Source: Candidatus Heimdallarchaeota archaeon (GTDB lineage: Archaea; Asgardarchaeota; Heimdallarchaeia; Hodarchaeales; Hodarchaeaceae). Taken from it: a stretch of 32,834 nucleotides of DNA. Numbering within the stretch: the first letter of the stretch is position 1; each line of letters starts with the position of its first letter. A model generated the notes under the pieces. It saw nothing but the letters and a program-made list of their open reading frames with translations, had not been told where the DNA came from and did not search any database. Of the stretch, positions 8,316-16,926 are shown one piece after another. The translations under genes were made by a program, and so were the position numbers. The stretch spans positions 93,956-126,789 of the forward strand of contig CP070695.1 in assembly GCA_020353515.1 (NCBI GenBank), in the 5' to 3' direction.

Positions 8316-9707
8316 ATGGAAGAAAGTTCTCACGGCCAATTCTATGATAATAAATTGCAGAAATGGTCCTTTGGATTAGGCAGTTTTGCCCAATGGTTCA
8401 TTAATAGCGCTTTTAACACATGGGTTCTGACATTCTATTTTGCTGCAGTTCGGCTTCCAATCCAATATATTATGACTGCGTTTATATTATGGACCGTGTG
8501 GAACGCAATTAATGACCCTTTAATTGGATATTTATCAGATAGAACCCATACACGTCTTGGACGTCGAAAGCCCTACATTATGATAGGACTCATTCCTATT
8601 GCGATCATTGAGATTATTTTATGGATTCCTCCTGTTCCTTTAGGAGATGACTACTTTATTACTTTTTTATACCTATTAATAATACTATTTTGTTATGATA
8701 CGTTCTACACGATGGTTGCTCTCCCTTATGATAGTTTGTTCCCAGAGTTATATACATCAGTTGAGGAAAGAGCAGATGTCAATTCTATCAGACAAGTTCT
8801 CTCAACAGTAGGATTAATTTCCGCTTTTTTGATTCCTGGTATTTTTATTGGGGATCAAGATGTTATGGATGGATACTTAATAAATGGAATTGTCACCACG
8901 TTAATTATATTAGTTACACTATTAATTTCATTAAAATGGGGCGTGGTAGAACGCCCTGAATTCACTCAAGATCATCATCAAGAATTTAATTTTTTTCAAG
9001 GTTTGAAACATACTTTCCGTCTTCGGAGTTTTGTACTATATACTATAATGTTCTTTCTATATGAATATACTTTGCTTGTTCTCTCATCTACAGTTCCTTT
9101 ATACGCGGAATGGGTATTAGGAATTCAAGATACCTTCCTGACTTCAATTTTGTTAGGAACCATGTTTATCGTAGGTATCGTAACTGTACTCTTTTGGAGA
9201 AAGTTAGATGTAAAATATGGTAGTCGAAAGGTGTATGCAGTTTCGATAGTGTTATACATCATTACTTCAATCCCCCTATTAGTAATCAACTCCTTTGAAA
9301 CAGCGATTATTATAGTAGTGTTTATGGGTATTGGTTTCGGAGGTATGCTATATTTTATTTATCTAATTATTGCAGATGTAATTGATGATGATGAATTAAG
9401 GACAGGACTTCGACGCGAAGGTACTTTCTTTGGAATTACCAATTTCTTTATGCGTCTCTCTATGATCTTCTCTATTATCACAGTATCCTTAGTATTTTCA
9501 ACGACTGGGTGGGAAACATATGAACCAAATCCTGGTATCGATGTAATACAAGGATTAAGACTTCTAGTCTTCTTATTTCCAGCTCTAGCGTTAGGAATTA
9601 CTCTAATCTGCCTCTATTTCTATCCATATTCTAGAGATTACATCATTGACATGAAATCGCGAATCACTGAATTACATAGGAAAAAGCTTGATCAGATTAT
9701 TACTTAA
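8316..9707 (+). CDS. GPH-family (MelB-like) cation symporter, MFS
   Basis: A 463-residue, twelve-helix transporter of the glycoside-pentoside-hexuronide:cation symporter family in the cytoplasmic membrane. The diagnostic segment is clear: N66-D67-P-L-I-G71 then LSDRTHTRLGRRKPY (73-87), which combines the cation-site Asp of MelB with the loop 2-3 motif of the major facilitator superfamily. A second family feature is the acidic ADVIDDDELRTG segment in the second half (about 351-362), followed by RREGTFFG. The transported solute could be a sugar or sulfonated/uronic acid; none is shown by the neighbours. The gene ends eight bases inside the convergent MttB-family gene. Confidence 0.92.
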   Translation: MEESSHGQFYDNKLQKWSFGLGSFAQWFINSAFNTWVLTFYFAAVRLPIQYIMTAFILWTVWNAINDPLIGYLSDRTHTRLGRRKPYIMIGLIPIAIIEIILWIPPVPLGDDYFITFLYLLIILFCYDTFYTMVALPYDSLFPELYTSVEERADVNSIRQVLSTVGLISAFLIPGIFIGDQDVMDGYLINGIVTTLIILVTLLISLKWGVVERPEFTQDHHQEFNFFQGLKHTFRLRSFVLYTIMFFLYEYTLLVLSSTVPLYAEWVLGIQDTFLTSILLGTMFIVGIVTVLFWRKLDVKYGSRKVYAVSIVLYIITSIPLLVINSFETAIIIVVFMGIGFGGMLYFIYLIIADVIDDDELRTGLRREGTFFGITNFFMRLSMIFSIITVSLVFSTTGWETYEPNPGIDVIQGLRLLVFLFPALALGITLICLYFYPYSRDYIIDMKSRITELHRKKLDQIIT

Positions 9708-11193
9708 TGACATATTTTTTATGGATATTCTTCATAATTTCATCTAATTGCTTTGTAATATACTTATCAAGCTTTGGTGGTTGATGGGAATTGATAATTT
9801 CGTAAGCTATCTCATTTGCACGCATCACAAAATCTTGTTTTTCTGATTTTTCAAAGACTTCGAAATCTGTTCGATCAAATAATTTTGGTAGGAAGAATTC
9901 GGATCTAAAATGTTTTAAAGTGTGTGAATGACTCAAGTACTCCCCTCCAGGACCGACATCATGGATAACATCAACAGCTAATGCTTCATCAGAGATTTCA
10001 ATGCCTCTTAGTACACGATTTATTGCTTTCAAGCTCTCATTGTTAAAGACCATAGCAGCATAAGATGCAGCCTGTATTCCAGGCCCAAGACCTCCAAAAG
10101 CATTAACTATCAAATTTACTCCTCCCATAGAAGCAAGTAACGCATTCATAGCTGCTTCCTGACCCGCTTGAGCATCTAGCACCTTAGAATCTGTACAACC
10201 AGCTGTACCCCTCGTTGGTAAGTTATAATGCCTAGCCATTTGTGCTGTCAAGACATTCATTAATCCTGCTTCTGGAGCCCCAAGTGTAATTTGTGCTGTT
10301 CTAGGATCTAAGATTGAAGAAGCTGTTCCATATACAATAGGTGGTGGAGGTGCAATTCCATAAGATTCATTCGCTAATTGGCAAATTACAATACCTGATA
10401 GAACCTCTGCATTATGCTGAACTAATGTTCCTCCTAAAGTTGCTGGCCCAGTAGCATGAGCCATAACTTCTGGACAAAAAAGTACCGGTAAACCAAACAT
10501 AGCAAATCCTAGTGCGTATTCAATCATCGTTTCATTATGCATGAGAGGAGAAACAGTGTTAACCCAAGCCCAAGAACAAGGCTTTTTTTGCAATTCACTC
10601 AGATCTTCCCGAAAAAGGTTGAAAAATTCTAATCCGTCTTCAGGGGTCATTCCGCTAGGTGGTATAAACAAAGGTTTGTCAGTATTCTTGACTTCATAAA
10701 TAAATCGATATGCTGCAGCTGTCATGAGATCTAATCCCTGGTCAATCTCTTCAACAGTTCCAGAAAGTCCTGAACCCCCTAGGTGCATCATTTCGAGAGC
10801 ATCTCCAAGGCGAGTCATATCTTCAATATCTTGATACGTGGATCTACGTCGTTTTCCTTTAAAATCTATTATATGGGTTGGAGAATGGCTTATGGTATAG
10901 TTTACACGTCCTGATTCGAGTTTGATGTGTTTTTGAGAATCAGGATGAACACTAAACCAAGTAAATGAAGAAGGACATCTGTGTAGCACGTCTTCAATAA
11001 GCTCTGAGTCAATGAATACTGTGTTTGACTTAATCTCACATTTATTTTCCTTTAGAATGTCTAAAGCCTGTTGAGACAATACACGTACGCCTGTATTCTT
11101 CAGAACCTTTAGTGATGCTTGGTGAATTTCATCAACTTGTTCCATTGAAAGGATTGTTAAAGGAGGAAGATTATTTTGAAGACCTAGAAGCAT
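9700..11193 (-). CDS. MttB superfamily (trimethylamine methyltransferase-like) protein, non-pyrrolysine
   Basis: A 497-residue TIM-barrel protein of the trimethylamine methyltransferase superfamily. Members move a methyl group from a quaternary or tertiary amine (glycine betaine, proline betaine, carnitine and others) to a Co(I) corrinoid protein. True MttB reads through an in-frame TAG as pyrrolysine. Here the frame is uninterrupted and normal length, so this is a non-Pyl member. The conserved core lies around residues 290-410 (APEAGLMN, PTRGTAGCTDSK, FGGLGPGIQAAS, DVGPGGEYLSH). The frame opens at TTG 11205, but TTGGGTGATATCATG puts a strong SD directly before ATG 11193, used here. No corrinoid protein gene lies in the window. 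Confidence 0.9.
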   Translation of the reverse strand: MLLGLQNNLPPLTILSMEQVDEIHQASLKVLKNTGVRVLSQQALDILKENKCEIKSNTVFIDSELIEDVLHRCPSSFTWFSVHPDSQKHIKLESGRVNYTISHSPTHIIDFKGKRRRSTYQDIEDMTRLGDALEMMHLGGSGLSGTVEEIDQGLDLMTAAAYRFIYEVKNTDKPLFIPPSGMTPEDGLEFFNLFREDLSELQKKPCSWAWVNTVSPLMHNETMIEYALGFAMFGLPVLFCPEVMAHATGPATLGGTLVQHNAEVLSGIVICQLANESYGIAPPPPIVYGTASSILDPRTAQITLGAPEAGLMNVLTAQMARHYNLPTRGTAGCTDSKVLDAQAGQEAAMNALLASMGGVNLIVNAFGGLGPGIQAASYAAMVFNNESLKAINRVLRGIEISDEALAVDVIHDVGPGGEYLSHSHTLKHFRSEFFLPKLFDRTDFEVFEKSEKQDFVMRANEIAYEIINSHQPPKLDKYITKQLDEIMKNIHKKYVIK

Positions 11194-11263
11194 GATATCA
11201 CCCAAAAATTGTAGAAAAAAAGCTCTAAGTGCTAATTAAATGGGTTCTGCTAACTAAAAGTAT

Positions 11264-13135
11264 TTGAGTAGAACTTCCACCCAAAAGGCTAAATATGAAT
11301 ACTTTCTAGAAGACGTATTATATCATTTGAAGGTGAAAATATTGCCAGCAAGACTTTATCTTAGATCATTTTGGATTTTAACGTTCCTTTGGGGGATTGT
11401 TTTCGTACTTGCTATGGTATTAGCCTATTTCATCTCGACGGTTCCTGGAGTAATTCCAGAAGGTATGGAATATCTAATCATTCTCATCCCTGTTGTCTTT
11501 GCATTTATCGTTGTAGGATTTCAGTTCTTGATTTCTCCTTGGATTATGGATATCACCATTTCCTGGGTATATCAAGCAACCAAGTATCAAGTTGATGAAT
11601 TACCTGCTCATATTCGGAATTTTCTCCATCAACAAATGGAACTTCATAACTTTTCTCTGAAATGGGTTGCTATCATTCACGATAACAATCCTAATGCCTT
11701 TACTTACGGTCATACTAAGAAACGGGCGCGATTGGCTATTACTGAAGGAATATTAAACTACCTAGATGAAACTGAACAAATAGCTGTTGTAGCTCATGAA
11801 TGTGGGCATATCATTCATCGAGATTTTATCTGGATGACTGTGGCTGCTGCAATTCCGTTGATCTGTTACTCCTTTTATCAAGGTCTTTGGACCTTCGCAC
11901 GAGTTTCATCCCGTACTAGTAGGGATGATGATGCGGCTAAAGTTAGCGCGGTTGCACTTGTTGTTGCAATAGGAGCTTGGATTGCGTATTATGTTTCTCA
12001 TTTTCTAGTCCTTTTCCTTTCACGAGTGCGAGAATACTATGCAGATAGTTTCTCTGCAGAAGCGACTGGTGATCCAGGGGCATTATCAAGAGCTCTAGTG
12101 AAAATTGCTTATGGCATGGTTAAGGAAGATGCAGCAACTCAAGAAAGAATGCGTGATGAAAGTGCCTCTCCATCCACGAGAAAACAGGCCTCCAAAGTAA
12201 ATGCATTTAATACTGGAATGCGTTCTTTAGGAATTTTTGATGTTAGTGGCGCACGGAACTTGGCAATGTCTGCATATGGACGGGGCGTAAGTGAGTTAAA
12301 TGAAGAGACAGTTGCAAAAGCAGCTCAATGGGATCTTTCAAATCCATGGGGAGGCTTTCTTGAACTCTTTTCTACTCATCCTCTTCCAGCCAAAAGAATC
12401 AGATCTCTAAATAAAATGCAGGAAGAACGAGGTCTTAAACCAGAATTCCCAGGAATCGGTGAAGTCAAACTTCCGGAAAGTTTGTGGGATGAATTCTTTA
12501 TCGATCTCTTTTTGTCCTATATCGCGCCTCTTTTATTCTTCATCTTGCCTCTGGTTGGTGCTTTTGTAATTTATCTTGTTGGAGAATCAACTGGTACTCT
12601 ATATGATCCTGCTATTGGTGTGGGTATTGGTCTTCTTTTGTTTGCATTAATTTGGAAATGGAGACGACGAGAGAAATACCCAAAAATAAGAGATGGTGAT
12701 GAGACAGTTACCGTGGTTCATGCTTTAACAGATCATACAAAAAACTCTTATTATGAAGCTTCTCCTCTTCGAGGCAAGAAAGCAGTCTTTGAGGGTCGTG
12801 TGGTCGGACGGGGAATACCAGGTTACTGGTTGAGCGAAGATCTTGTGATAAAAGATAAAACTGGTCTAATCACTTTAGATTACAGTCCTATTTTGGGATT
12901 CATGTCATGGATCTTTGCACTTTTCAGGGTTCCTGGTTTGCAGGGAAGAAATGTAAAGGCTTATGGTTGGTATCATAGAACTCCAACTCCTGTTCTTTCA
13001 GTGTGGAAGATAATTACAGAAGATGGCAGGACATACAAAAACCGCTGGTCAGGGTTAAACTGGTTGTTCATGTGGTTTGTTGTCTTAATAGGTCTTTTCT
13101 TCCTCATTTCGGGATTAGCAATTTCTTTTGTCTAA
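11264..13135 (+). CDS. Membrane M48-family metallopeptidase with a C-terminal extension
   Basis: A 623-residue zinc protease related to HtpX/Ste24, acting on membrane proteins from the cytoplasmic membrane. Seen: two N-terminal helices (about 35-60 and 68-92), the zinc motif HECGH (178-182), the third ligand Glu257 in SRVREYYADSFSAEA, and THPLPAKR, which closes the M48 domain near 380. After it come two helices (about 420-440 and 446-465), a soluble beta-rich domain of about 125 residues with EGRVVGRGIPGYW and DLVIKDKTGLITLDY, and a last helix (about 598-620). That extension doubles the usual HtpX size; I recall similar tails on other archaeal M48 proteins. TTG 11264 is the first start in frame; no clear SD. 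Divergent from the MttB-family gene. Confidence 0.92.
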   Translation: MSRTSTQKAKYEYFLEDVLYHLKVKILPARLYLRSFWILTFLWGIVFVLAMVLAYFISTVPGVIPEGMEYLIILIPVVFAFIVVGFQFLISPWIMDITISWVYQATKYQVDELPAHIRNFLHQQMELHNFSLKWVAIIHDNNPNAFTYGHTKKRARLAITEGILNYLDETEQIAVVAHECGHIIHRDFIWMTVAAAIPLICYSFYQGLWTFARVSSRTSRDDDAAKVSAVALVVAIGAWIAYYVSHFLVLFLSRVREYYADSFSAEATGDPGALSRALVKIAYGMVKEDAATQERMRDESASPSTRKQASKVNAFNTGMRSLGIFDVSGARNLAMSAYGRGVSELNEETVAKAAQWDLSNPWGGFLELFSTHPLPAKRIRSLNKMQEERGLKPEFPGIGEVKLPESLWDEFFIDLFLSYIAPLLFFILPLVGAFVIYLVGESTGTLYDPAIGVGIGLLLFALIWKWRRREKYPKIRDGDETVTVVHALTDHTKNSYYEASPLRGKKAVFEGRVVGRGIPGYWLSEDLVIKDKTGLITLDYSPILGFMSWIFALFRVPGLQGRNVKAYGWYHRTPTPVLSVWKIITEDGRTYKNRWSGLNWLFMWFVVLIGLFFLISGLAISFV

Positions 13136-13139
13136 GCCT

Positions 13140-13163
13140 CCCCCTTTTTTCTTTTTTTTCTTG
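13140..13163 (+). terminator. T-rich terminator of the M48 protease gene
   Basis: CCCCC followed by six T and then nine T (with a single C between) begins six bases after the protease stop codon. This is a strong archaeal T-tract terminator for the plus strand; it has no T run on the minus strand. Confidence 0.75.
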
Positions 13164-13171
13164 AATATATC

Positions 13172-13999
13172 TCAGAGTAATCCCATATTTCTTCTATATT
13201 GCCTTTGTTGACGAATTTTCTTTAGATCCAATGTAACTGTAATAATACCCCTGCTCCCATCAGGGATTGACGATAGTATATTCTTTCCTATCGTATCCTC
13301 ATTAGTAAAGCGCCATGAGGGGTCCACAATGCAGCTAGCTCCAGCACACCAATATGGATCTCGAATAGGTTGCATTGCACTGTCACTTACAATAACAGCA
13401 GTAGCAGCTTCCTTTGCACGAATAACTGCGAGATTATACCACATGAACCGGCCATAATTAGTAAATGACTGATCAGGGATAGTAGTTAGAATTGGACAAA
13501 AGACGAGATCTATATCTTTTGTTACCAATAAGGAATAATCATTTGTATTCCACAGATCACTACAGATCTGGATTGTTGCTTTCCAGTCATCTATTTGCCA
13601 AAAGAGATTTTTATTACCAGGGGATATTTCTTGGATCTGTTCATATCCAAAAGGATGACGCTTATTATATGTACCAATTAAGTGACCTGAGGGATTAAAA
13701 ATGTGTGCCCTGTTAGAATAGGCATCATTCTGTTTTATTAAATGACTTCCCCCAATAATCCATGCTTTGTATCGAAGAGCTGTGTTTTTTAAGAATTCTA
13801 AGGAACTCTCATTTATAATATCGGTATATGTTCCCCTTCTCATACCATTCCAGTATTCTGGAAAACAGATAACTTTAGATGTTGTAATGGTTGTTGAGTA
13901 TTCACTAAAAAGATTCCGATACTCATCTAGGTTGTTTTCAAATTCATCAATAGTTAAATTTGGTTGGAGAGCCGTAATTTTTAACTGAGAAGATATCAA
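13172..13999 (-). CDS. Carbon-nitrogen hydrolase (nitrilase superfamily amidase)
   Basis: A 275-residue cytoplasmic hydrolase of the nitrilase superfamily, which cleaves amides or transfers ammonia through a Glu-Lys-Cys triad. All three are visible: Glu48 in CFPEYWNG, Lys113 in YNKRHPFGYE and Cys146 in IQICSDLWN. The longest frame begins at GTG 14017, three bases after the upstream stop. TTG 13999 has GGAG ten bases before it, a spacing seen elsewhere in this window, and gives the normal family opening (MISSQLKITALQPN), so it is preferred. It is the last gene of a three-gene minus-strand operon. The Cys is followed by SDLW rather than the WENW of true nitrilases, so an amide substrate is likelier. 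Substrate unknown. Confidence 0.92.
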   Translation of the reverse strand: MISSQLKITALQPNLTIDEFENNLDEYRNLFSEYSTTITTSKVICFPEYWNGMRRGTYTDIINESSLEFLKNTALRYKAWIIGGSHLIKQNDAYSNRAHIFNPSGHLIGTYNKRHPFGYEQIQEISPGNKNLFWQIDDWKATIQICSDLWNTNDYSLLVTKDIDLVFCPILTTIPDQSFTNYGRFMWYNLAVIRAKEAATAVIVSDSAMQPIRDPYWCAGASCIVDPSWRFTNEDTIGKNILSSIPDGSRGIITVTLDLKKIRQQRQYRRNMGLL

Positions 14000-14019
14000 A
14001 TAAAGAACGCTCCACACCC

Positions 14020-15216
14020 TTATTGATTCATTGCTAGAGAATTGATATAATTTTGTGATAATCGATGAACTAATTGCGATATATCAATCGAGAGGATAGG
14101 TGATTGTTGCTCCTGAAGAAATTGATCAATATTTAATTGACATGAAGGACAAGCATTTAGACATAATTCTGTGCCATTTTCTTCCATCTGGTGTATGAGC
14201 TTTAAGACAACATCTTTTGCTATATCAGGGTAATTTGCTTTGACTAATCCTCCTGCTCCACAACATAATGCATTTTCACGATTATCTGGTAATTCTAGAT
14301 TGGTCACTCCAGGAAGATGATCGATTAGTTCTCGTGCGATGTTATACTCACCACAATGCCGACCCAACTCACAAGGATCTTTAAAAGAAACATTAATTTG
14401 AGTGAGGCTTTCTAGTTTAAGTTTTTCTTTTTTAATTAAGCCTAGGATGTATTCCATATGAGTTATTACGTTAAAAGGTAACTCTTTTCTTAATAGCTTA
14501 GGGTACTCTTGTTTGAAAACACGATAACAGCCAGCACACGAGACAAAAAGTGTTTTTATTCCTAATTTGTTAATTTCAGCCACATTATACTCAGCAAGTG
14601 TTTCAGCTTTCTCTTGACATCCTCCCAATAAAAAAGGGTTTCCACAACAGTTCTCTGTTGGAGAAAAAATCGAGATTCTTTCGTTTGCATGATCCACTAA
14701 TTTAAGAATCGCTACGGGCGCACCCGATGCTCTACCCATATATGATGCAACACAGCCAATAAAATACCCTACTTCTGCTGGTTGATTTACCAATTCTTCA
14801 TAAATGTCTTCAACTTCAAAATTCCAGAAATTTCGATCAGCCTGATCCATTCCATAAATGTTAAACTTAGATTCTAAATTTAAATATAGTTTCTTAGTAT
14901 CTGTTGGTATTCGATCTTGAACTAATCCCTTAAGCTCCGTATAAACCTCTGTCAGCGGAATATCTACAATACATTCTTGTTCACATGCACCGCAGAATGT
15001 ACATTGAAATAATCCCTCAGTAAGAGCATCTAATCCCTCATCTTTTTTTAATAGTCCTTGAGCAAGGTTTCGTGCGGTTATCATCTTTCCACGTCCAGTC
15101 ACAATTTCATGACGGACACTGAGAAAAGTTGGGCATGCAGCGTTATTATTAACACAGTATGCGCAATAGGCACATGTAAAAAATTCATCATAGTGTTTTA
15201 AGTTTTTTAAATTCAA
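14020..15216 (-). CDS. CCG-domain iron-sulfur oxidoreductase subunit (HdrD/GlpC/LutA-like)
   Basis: A 398-residue cytoplasmic Fe-S protein. In the longest-frame numbering (start TTG 15231) it has two ferredoxin-type cluster motifs, Cys20/23/26/33 and Cys77/80/83/87, then two cysteine-rich CCG domains: Cys160, Cys195-196 and Cys232/235, and Cys287, Cys323-324 and Cys361/364. This order is that of heterodisulfide reductase HdrD, anaerobic glycerol-3-phosphate dehydrogenase GlpC and glycolate oxidase GlcF. The first cluster has six residues between its third and fourth Cys, more than usual. TTG 15216 with GAGG nine bases upstream is preferred over TTG 15231. Middle gene of the operon; no flavoprotein dehydrogenase partner lies nearby, so the electron donor is unknown. 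Confidence 0.92.
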   Translation of the reverse strand: MNLKNLKHYDEFFTCAYCAYCVNNNAACPTFLSVRHEIVTGRGKMITARNLAQGLLKKDEGLDALTEGLFQCTFCGACEQECIVDIPLTEVYTELKGLVQDRIPTDTKKLYLNLESKFNIYGMDQADRNFWNFEVEDIYEELVNQPAEVGYFIGCVASYMGRASGAPVAILKLVDHANERISIFSPTENCCGNPFLLGGCQEKAETLAEYNVAEINKLGIKTLFVSCAGCYRVFKQEYPKLLRKELPFNVITHMEYILGLIKKEKLKLESLTQINVSFKDPCELGRHCGEYNIARELIDHLPGVTNLELPDNRENALCCGAGGLVKANYPDIAKDVVLKLIHQMEENGTELCLNACPSCQLNIDQFLQEQQSPILSIDISQLVHRLSQNYINSLAMNQ

Positions 15217-15248
15217 AGAATTAATCCTCAAGAGGTTATAAGTTAATC

Positions 15249-16133
15249 TTAGAAAGGTGCATGACCATAACTCATTAGAAATTCCTGTTCTTCAGGGGTA
15301 AGTTCTCCTTTATCACGTTTTTTTAGAAGAACTTCAATTTTTTCTTCTATTTTTCCGTATACCTGTTTATGAGTCTCTTCTGCGATTAATTTTTTGACAT
15401 TGGTAATTTTACCCTTCAAAGCATCGAGTTCTTCCTGTTTTGCTTGGACTAGAACTTTTAATTCCTCTATCTGCTGAAGGTGTTTCACAAACTCTTCGTG
15501 AGCTTTATCCTCTTCCTCCTTCAGCGGTTTAATGCGACTATACATCTGTTGGACTTTTTTACTAATCTCTTTCTTATCAGCTTCTTTCTGCGAGATTTTT
15601 TTGTCTATTTCAGCGATTTCCTGTTCTATTTTTTCTTTCGTTTCAGGGATGTTTCCTAAATAGTCAGCTACAATAGCTTCATTTTTTTTCTCTAATAACG
15701 CAATCCTATCCTCAACTCGTTGGATTTCTTCAATGAGAATTTCTTCATCTTCCCGAGATAAGGATTGAGTTTGTTGCATGAATTCTAGTTCATACAGGTG
15801 AAATTTTAACTCAACCAAGGTGAGTTGTTCTAGCTGTGGCTGTGTTAGGATTTTAAATATAGGTCCATTCGCCCGTTGCGCTTGTCGACGGAGAAATTCC
15901 CTCCGTTTTTTCAACATATCCAGTAAATCTTTCGAATCTTCTCGTGTTTCAATTTCTGGAACTGTTTTTGTGAGAAGGGTTTGTCTTTCGGCCTTAAATT
16001 TATCTCTTTGCTTCCTGTAGCGGGTTGTGAGTTTTTGTTCATTTTGAAGATTTTTTCGCATAACTTTAATTTCTTCAATTAAGTTCCTTTGCTGTTCATA
16101 ATGCAACTTTAACTGTTCTTTATTCGTTGACAA
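15249..16133 (-). CDS. Archaeal coiled-coil protein (COG1340-like)
   Basis: A 294-residue, highly charged protein that is predicted coiled coil over most of its length (about 1-65, 120-160 and 165-270), with Glu, Lys, Gln and Leu dominant and almost no Gly or Pro in those stretches. The final segment, EEKIEVLLKKRDKGELTPEEQEF, matches my memory of the C-terminal signature of the uncharacterised archaeal coiled-coil family COG1340. Function in that family is unknown. TTG 16133 is used; only a weak SD is present. It is first in an operon with the Fe-S protein and the amidase (gap to the Fe-S gene 17-32 bases). It has no transmembrane segment or signal peptide. Confidence 0.8.
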   Translation of the reverse strand: MSTNKEQLKLHYEQQRNLIEEIKVMRKNLQNEQKLTTRYRKQRDKFKAERQTLLTKTVPEIETREDSKDLLDMLKKRREFLRRQAQRANGPIFKILTQPQLEQLTLVELKFHLYELEFMQQTQSLSREDEEILIEEIQRVEDRIALLEKKNEAIVADYLGNIPETKEKIEQEIAEIDKKISQKEADKKEISKKVQQMYSRIKPLKEEEDKAHEEFVKHLQQIEELKVLVQAKQEELDALKGKITNVKKLIAEETHKQVYGKIEEKIEVLLKKRDKGELTPEEQEFLMSYGHAPF

Positions 16134-16343
16134 AAGAATCAGCTCAATTTGGGTTTGACAGCTCAGTATTTCTCAAGCCACTAAGGATAGACAATATAGA
16201 GCGATTTAGGAATAGTATATAGATTAAATTAAATGATGCTTTCATATAATGAAGATACAGACTATTTTTAAGAGGTTGTCCCTTAATTTTCATCAAGTCG
16301 TAATTTACAATCTAAACCTCAATTATAGTTAAGAGGAGATTAT

Positions 16344-16865
16344 ATGGATTTTTTTGAGGTAGTTATCAGAAATAAACGCTTCAAAGAATTTGAACCTAAC
16401 CAAACGTTATCTTCTGATCAAATCAAACAATTATTAGCTTGTGCTCAATTAGCTCCCTCATTGTCAGACACTCAGAATTTTACTTATATAATTGTCAGTG
16501 ATTCAGACTTAAAACAACAGATAGCAGAGAAAACAACGGGTTTTGAGTGGATAAAAGAAGCTGCTGCAATTTTTGCAGTTGTAGTAGTTACTGAAGAGGA
16601 AGATGATATCAATATCATTGATGCTATTGTTTCAAGCTCTCAGTTGATGATGGCTGCTACAGCAACACATTTAGGAAGTAATTTTATTGTAGACTTTGAC
16701 CAAGACGCTGTTGCAGAGCTTTTAGGTGTTGTGGATACCCGTTTGACTGTGATGGGTTTAATATCTATTGGGGCGACCTTAGATGAAGGCTCACAGGGTT
16801 ATAAAAGAACTTTGGCGGAATTAAGCAATCATAATAAGCTAGGGGAACCCTATAACTTCGATTGA
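16344..16865 (+). CDS. Small nitroreductase-family protein
   Basis: A 173-residue member of the FMN-binding nitroreductase family, cytoplasmic dimers that reduce nitro groups, quinones or flavins with NAD(P)H. Seen: the N-terminal RNKRFKEFEP (9-18), the place of the FMN-phosphate Arg motif (RRSxRxF), though it is altered; LLACAQLAPSLSDTQNF (30-46), the standard 'APS..N.Q' FMN-contact helix; and the central SSQLMMAATATHLGSNF helix. It is at the short end for the family and ends without the usual C-terminal arm, so activity is uncertain. ATG 16344 is preceded by AGAGGAGA, a strong SD. It stands alone upstream of the CheW-like gene, 61 bases away. Confidence 0.85.
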   Translation: MDFFEVVIRNKRFKEFEPNQTLSSDQIKQLLACAQLAPSLSDTQNFTYIIVSDSDLKQQIAEKTTGFEWIKEAAAIFAVVVVTEEEDDINIIDAIVSSSQLMMAATATHLGSNFIVDFDQDAVAELLGVVDTRLTVMGLISIGATLDEGSQGYKRTLAELSNHNKLGEPYNFD

Positions 16866-16902
16866 TATATTTAATAGATAATTTATCTAATCTCGATTGA
16901 TA
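16858..16902. promoter_or_regulatory. Palindrome flanked by 10-bp direct repeats before the CheW-like gene
   Basis: TCGATTGATA occurs at 16858-16867 and again at 16893-16902. Between them is the 15-bp palindrome TAGATAATTTATCTA (16875-16889). TATATTTAATA at about 16866-16876 could be the TATA element of the downstream gene, so the palindrome would sit between TATA and start of transcription. This is the layout of a repressor site, but no regulator is known. Confidence 0.35.
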
Positions 16903-16926
16903 ACTTAGAAAAAAAGGGAACCTTAA

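Noticed and set aside
9700..11205. Pyrrolysine-containing MttB
   Set aside because: No in-frame TAG interrupts the frame; the protein is full length and reads as the non-Pyl type.
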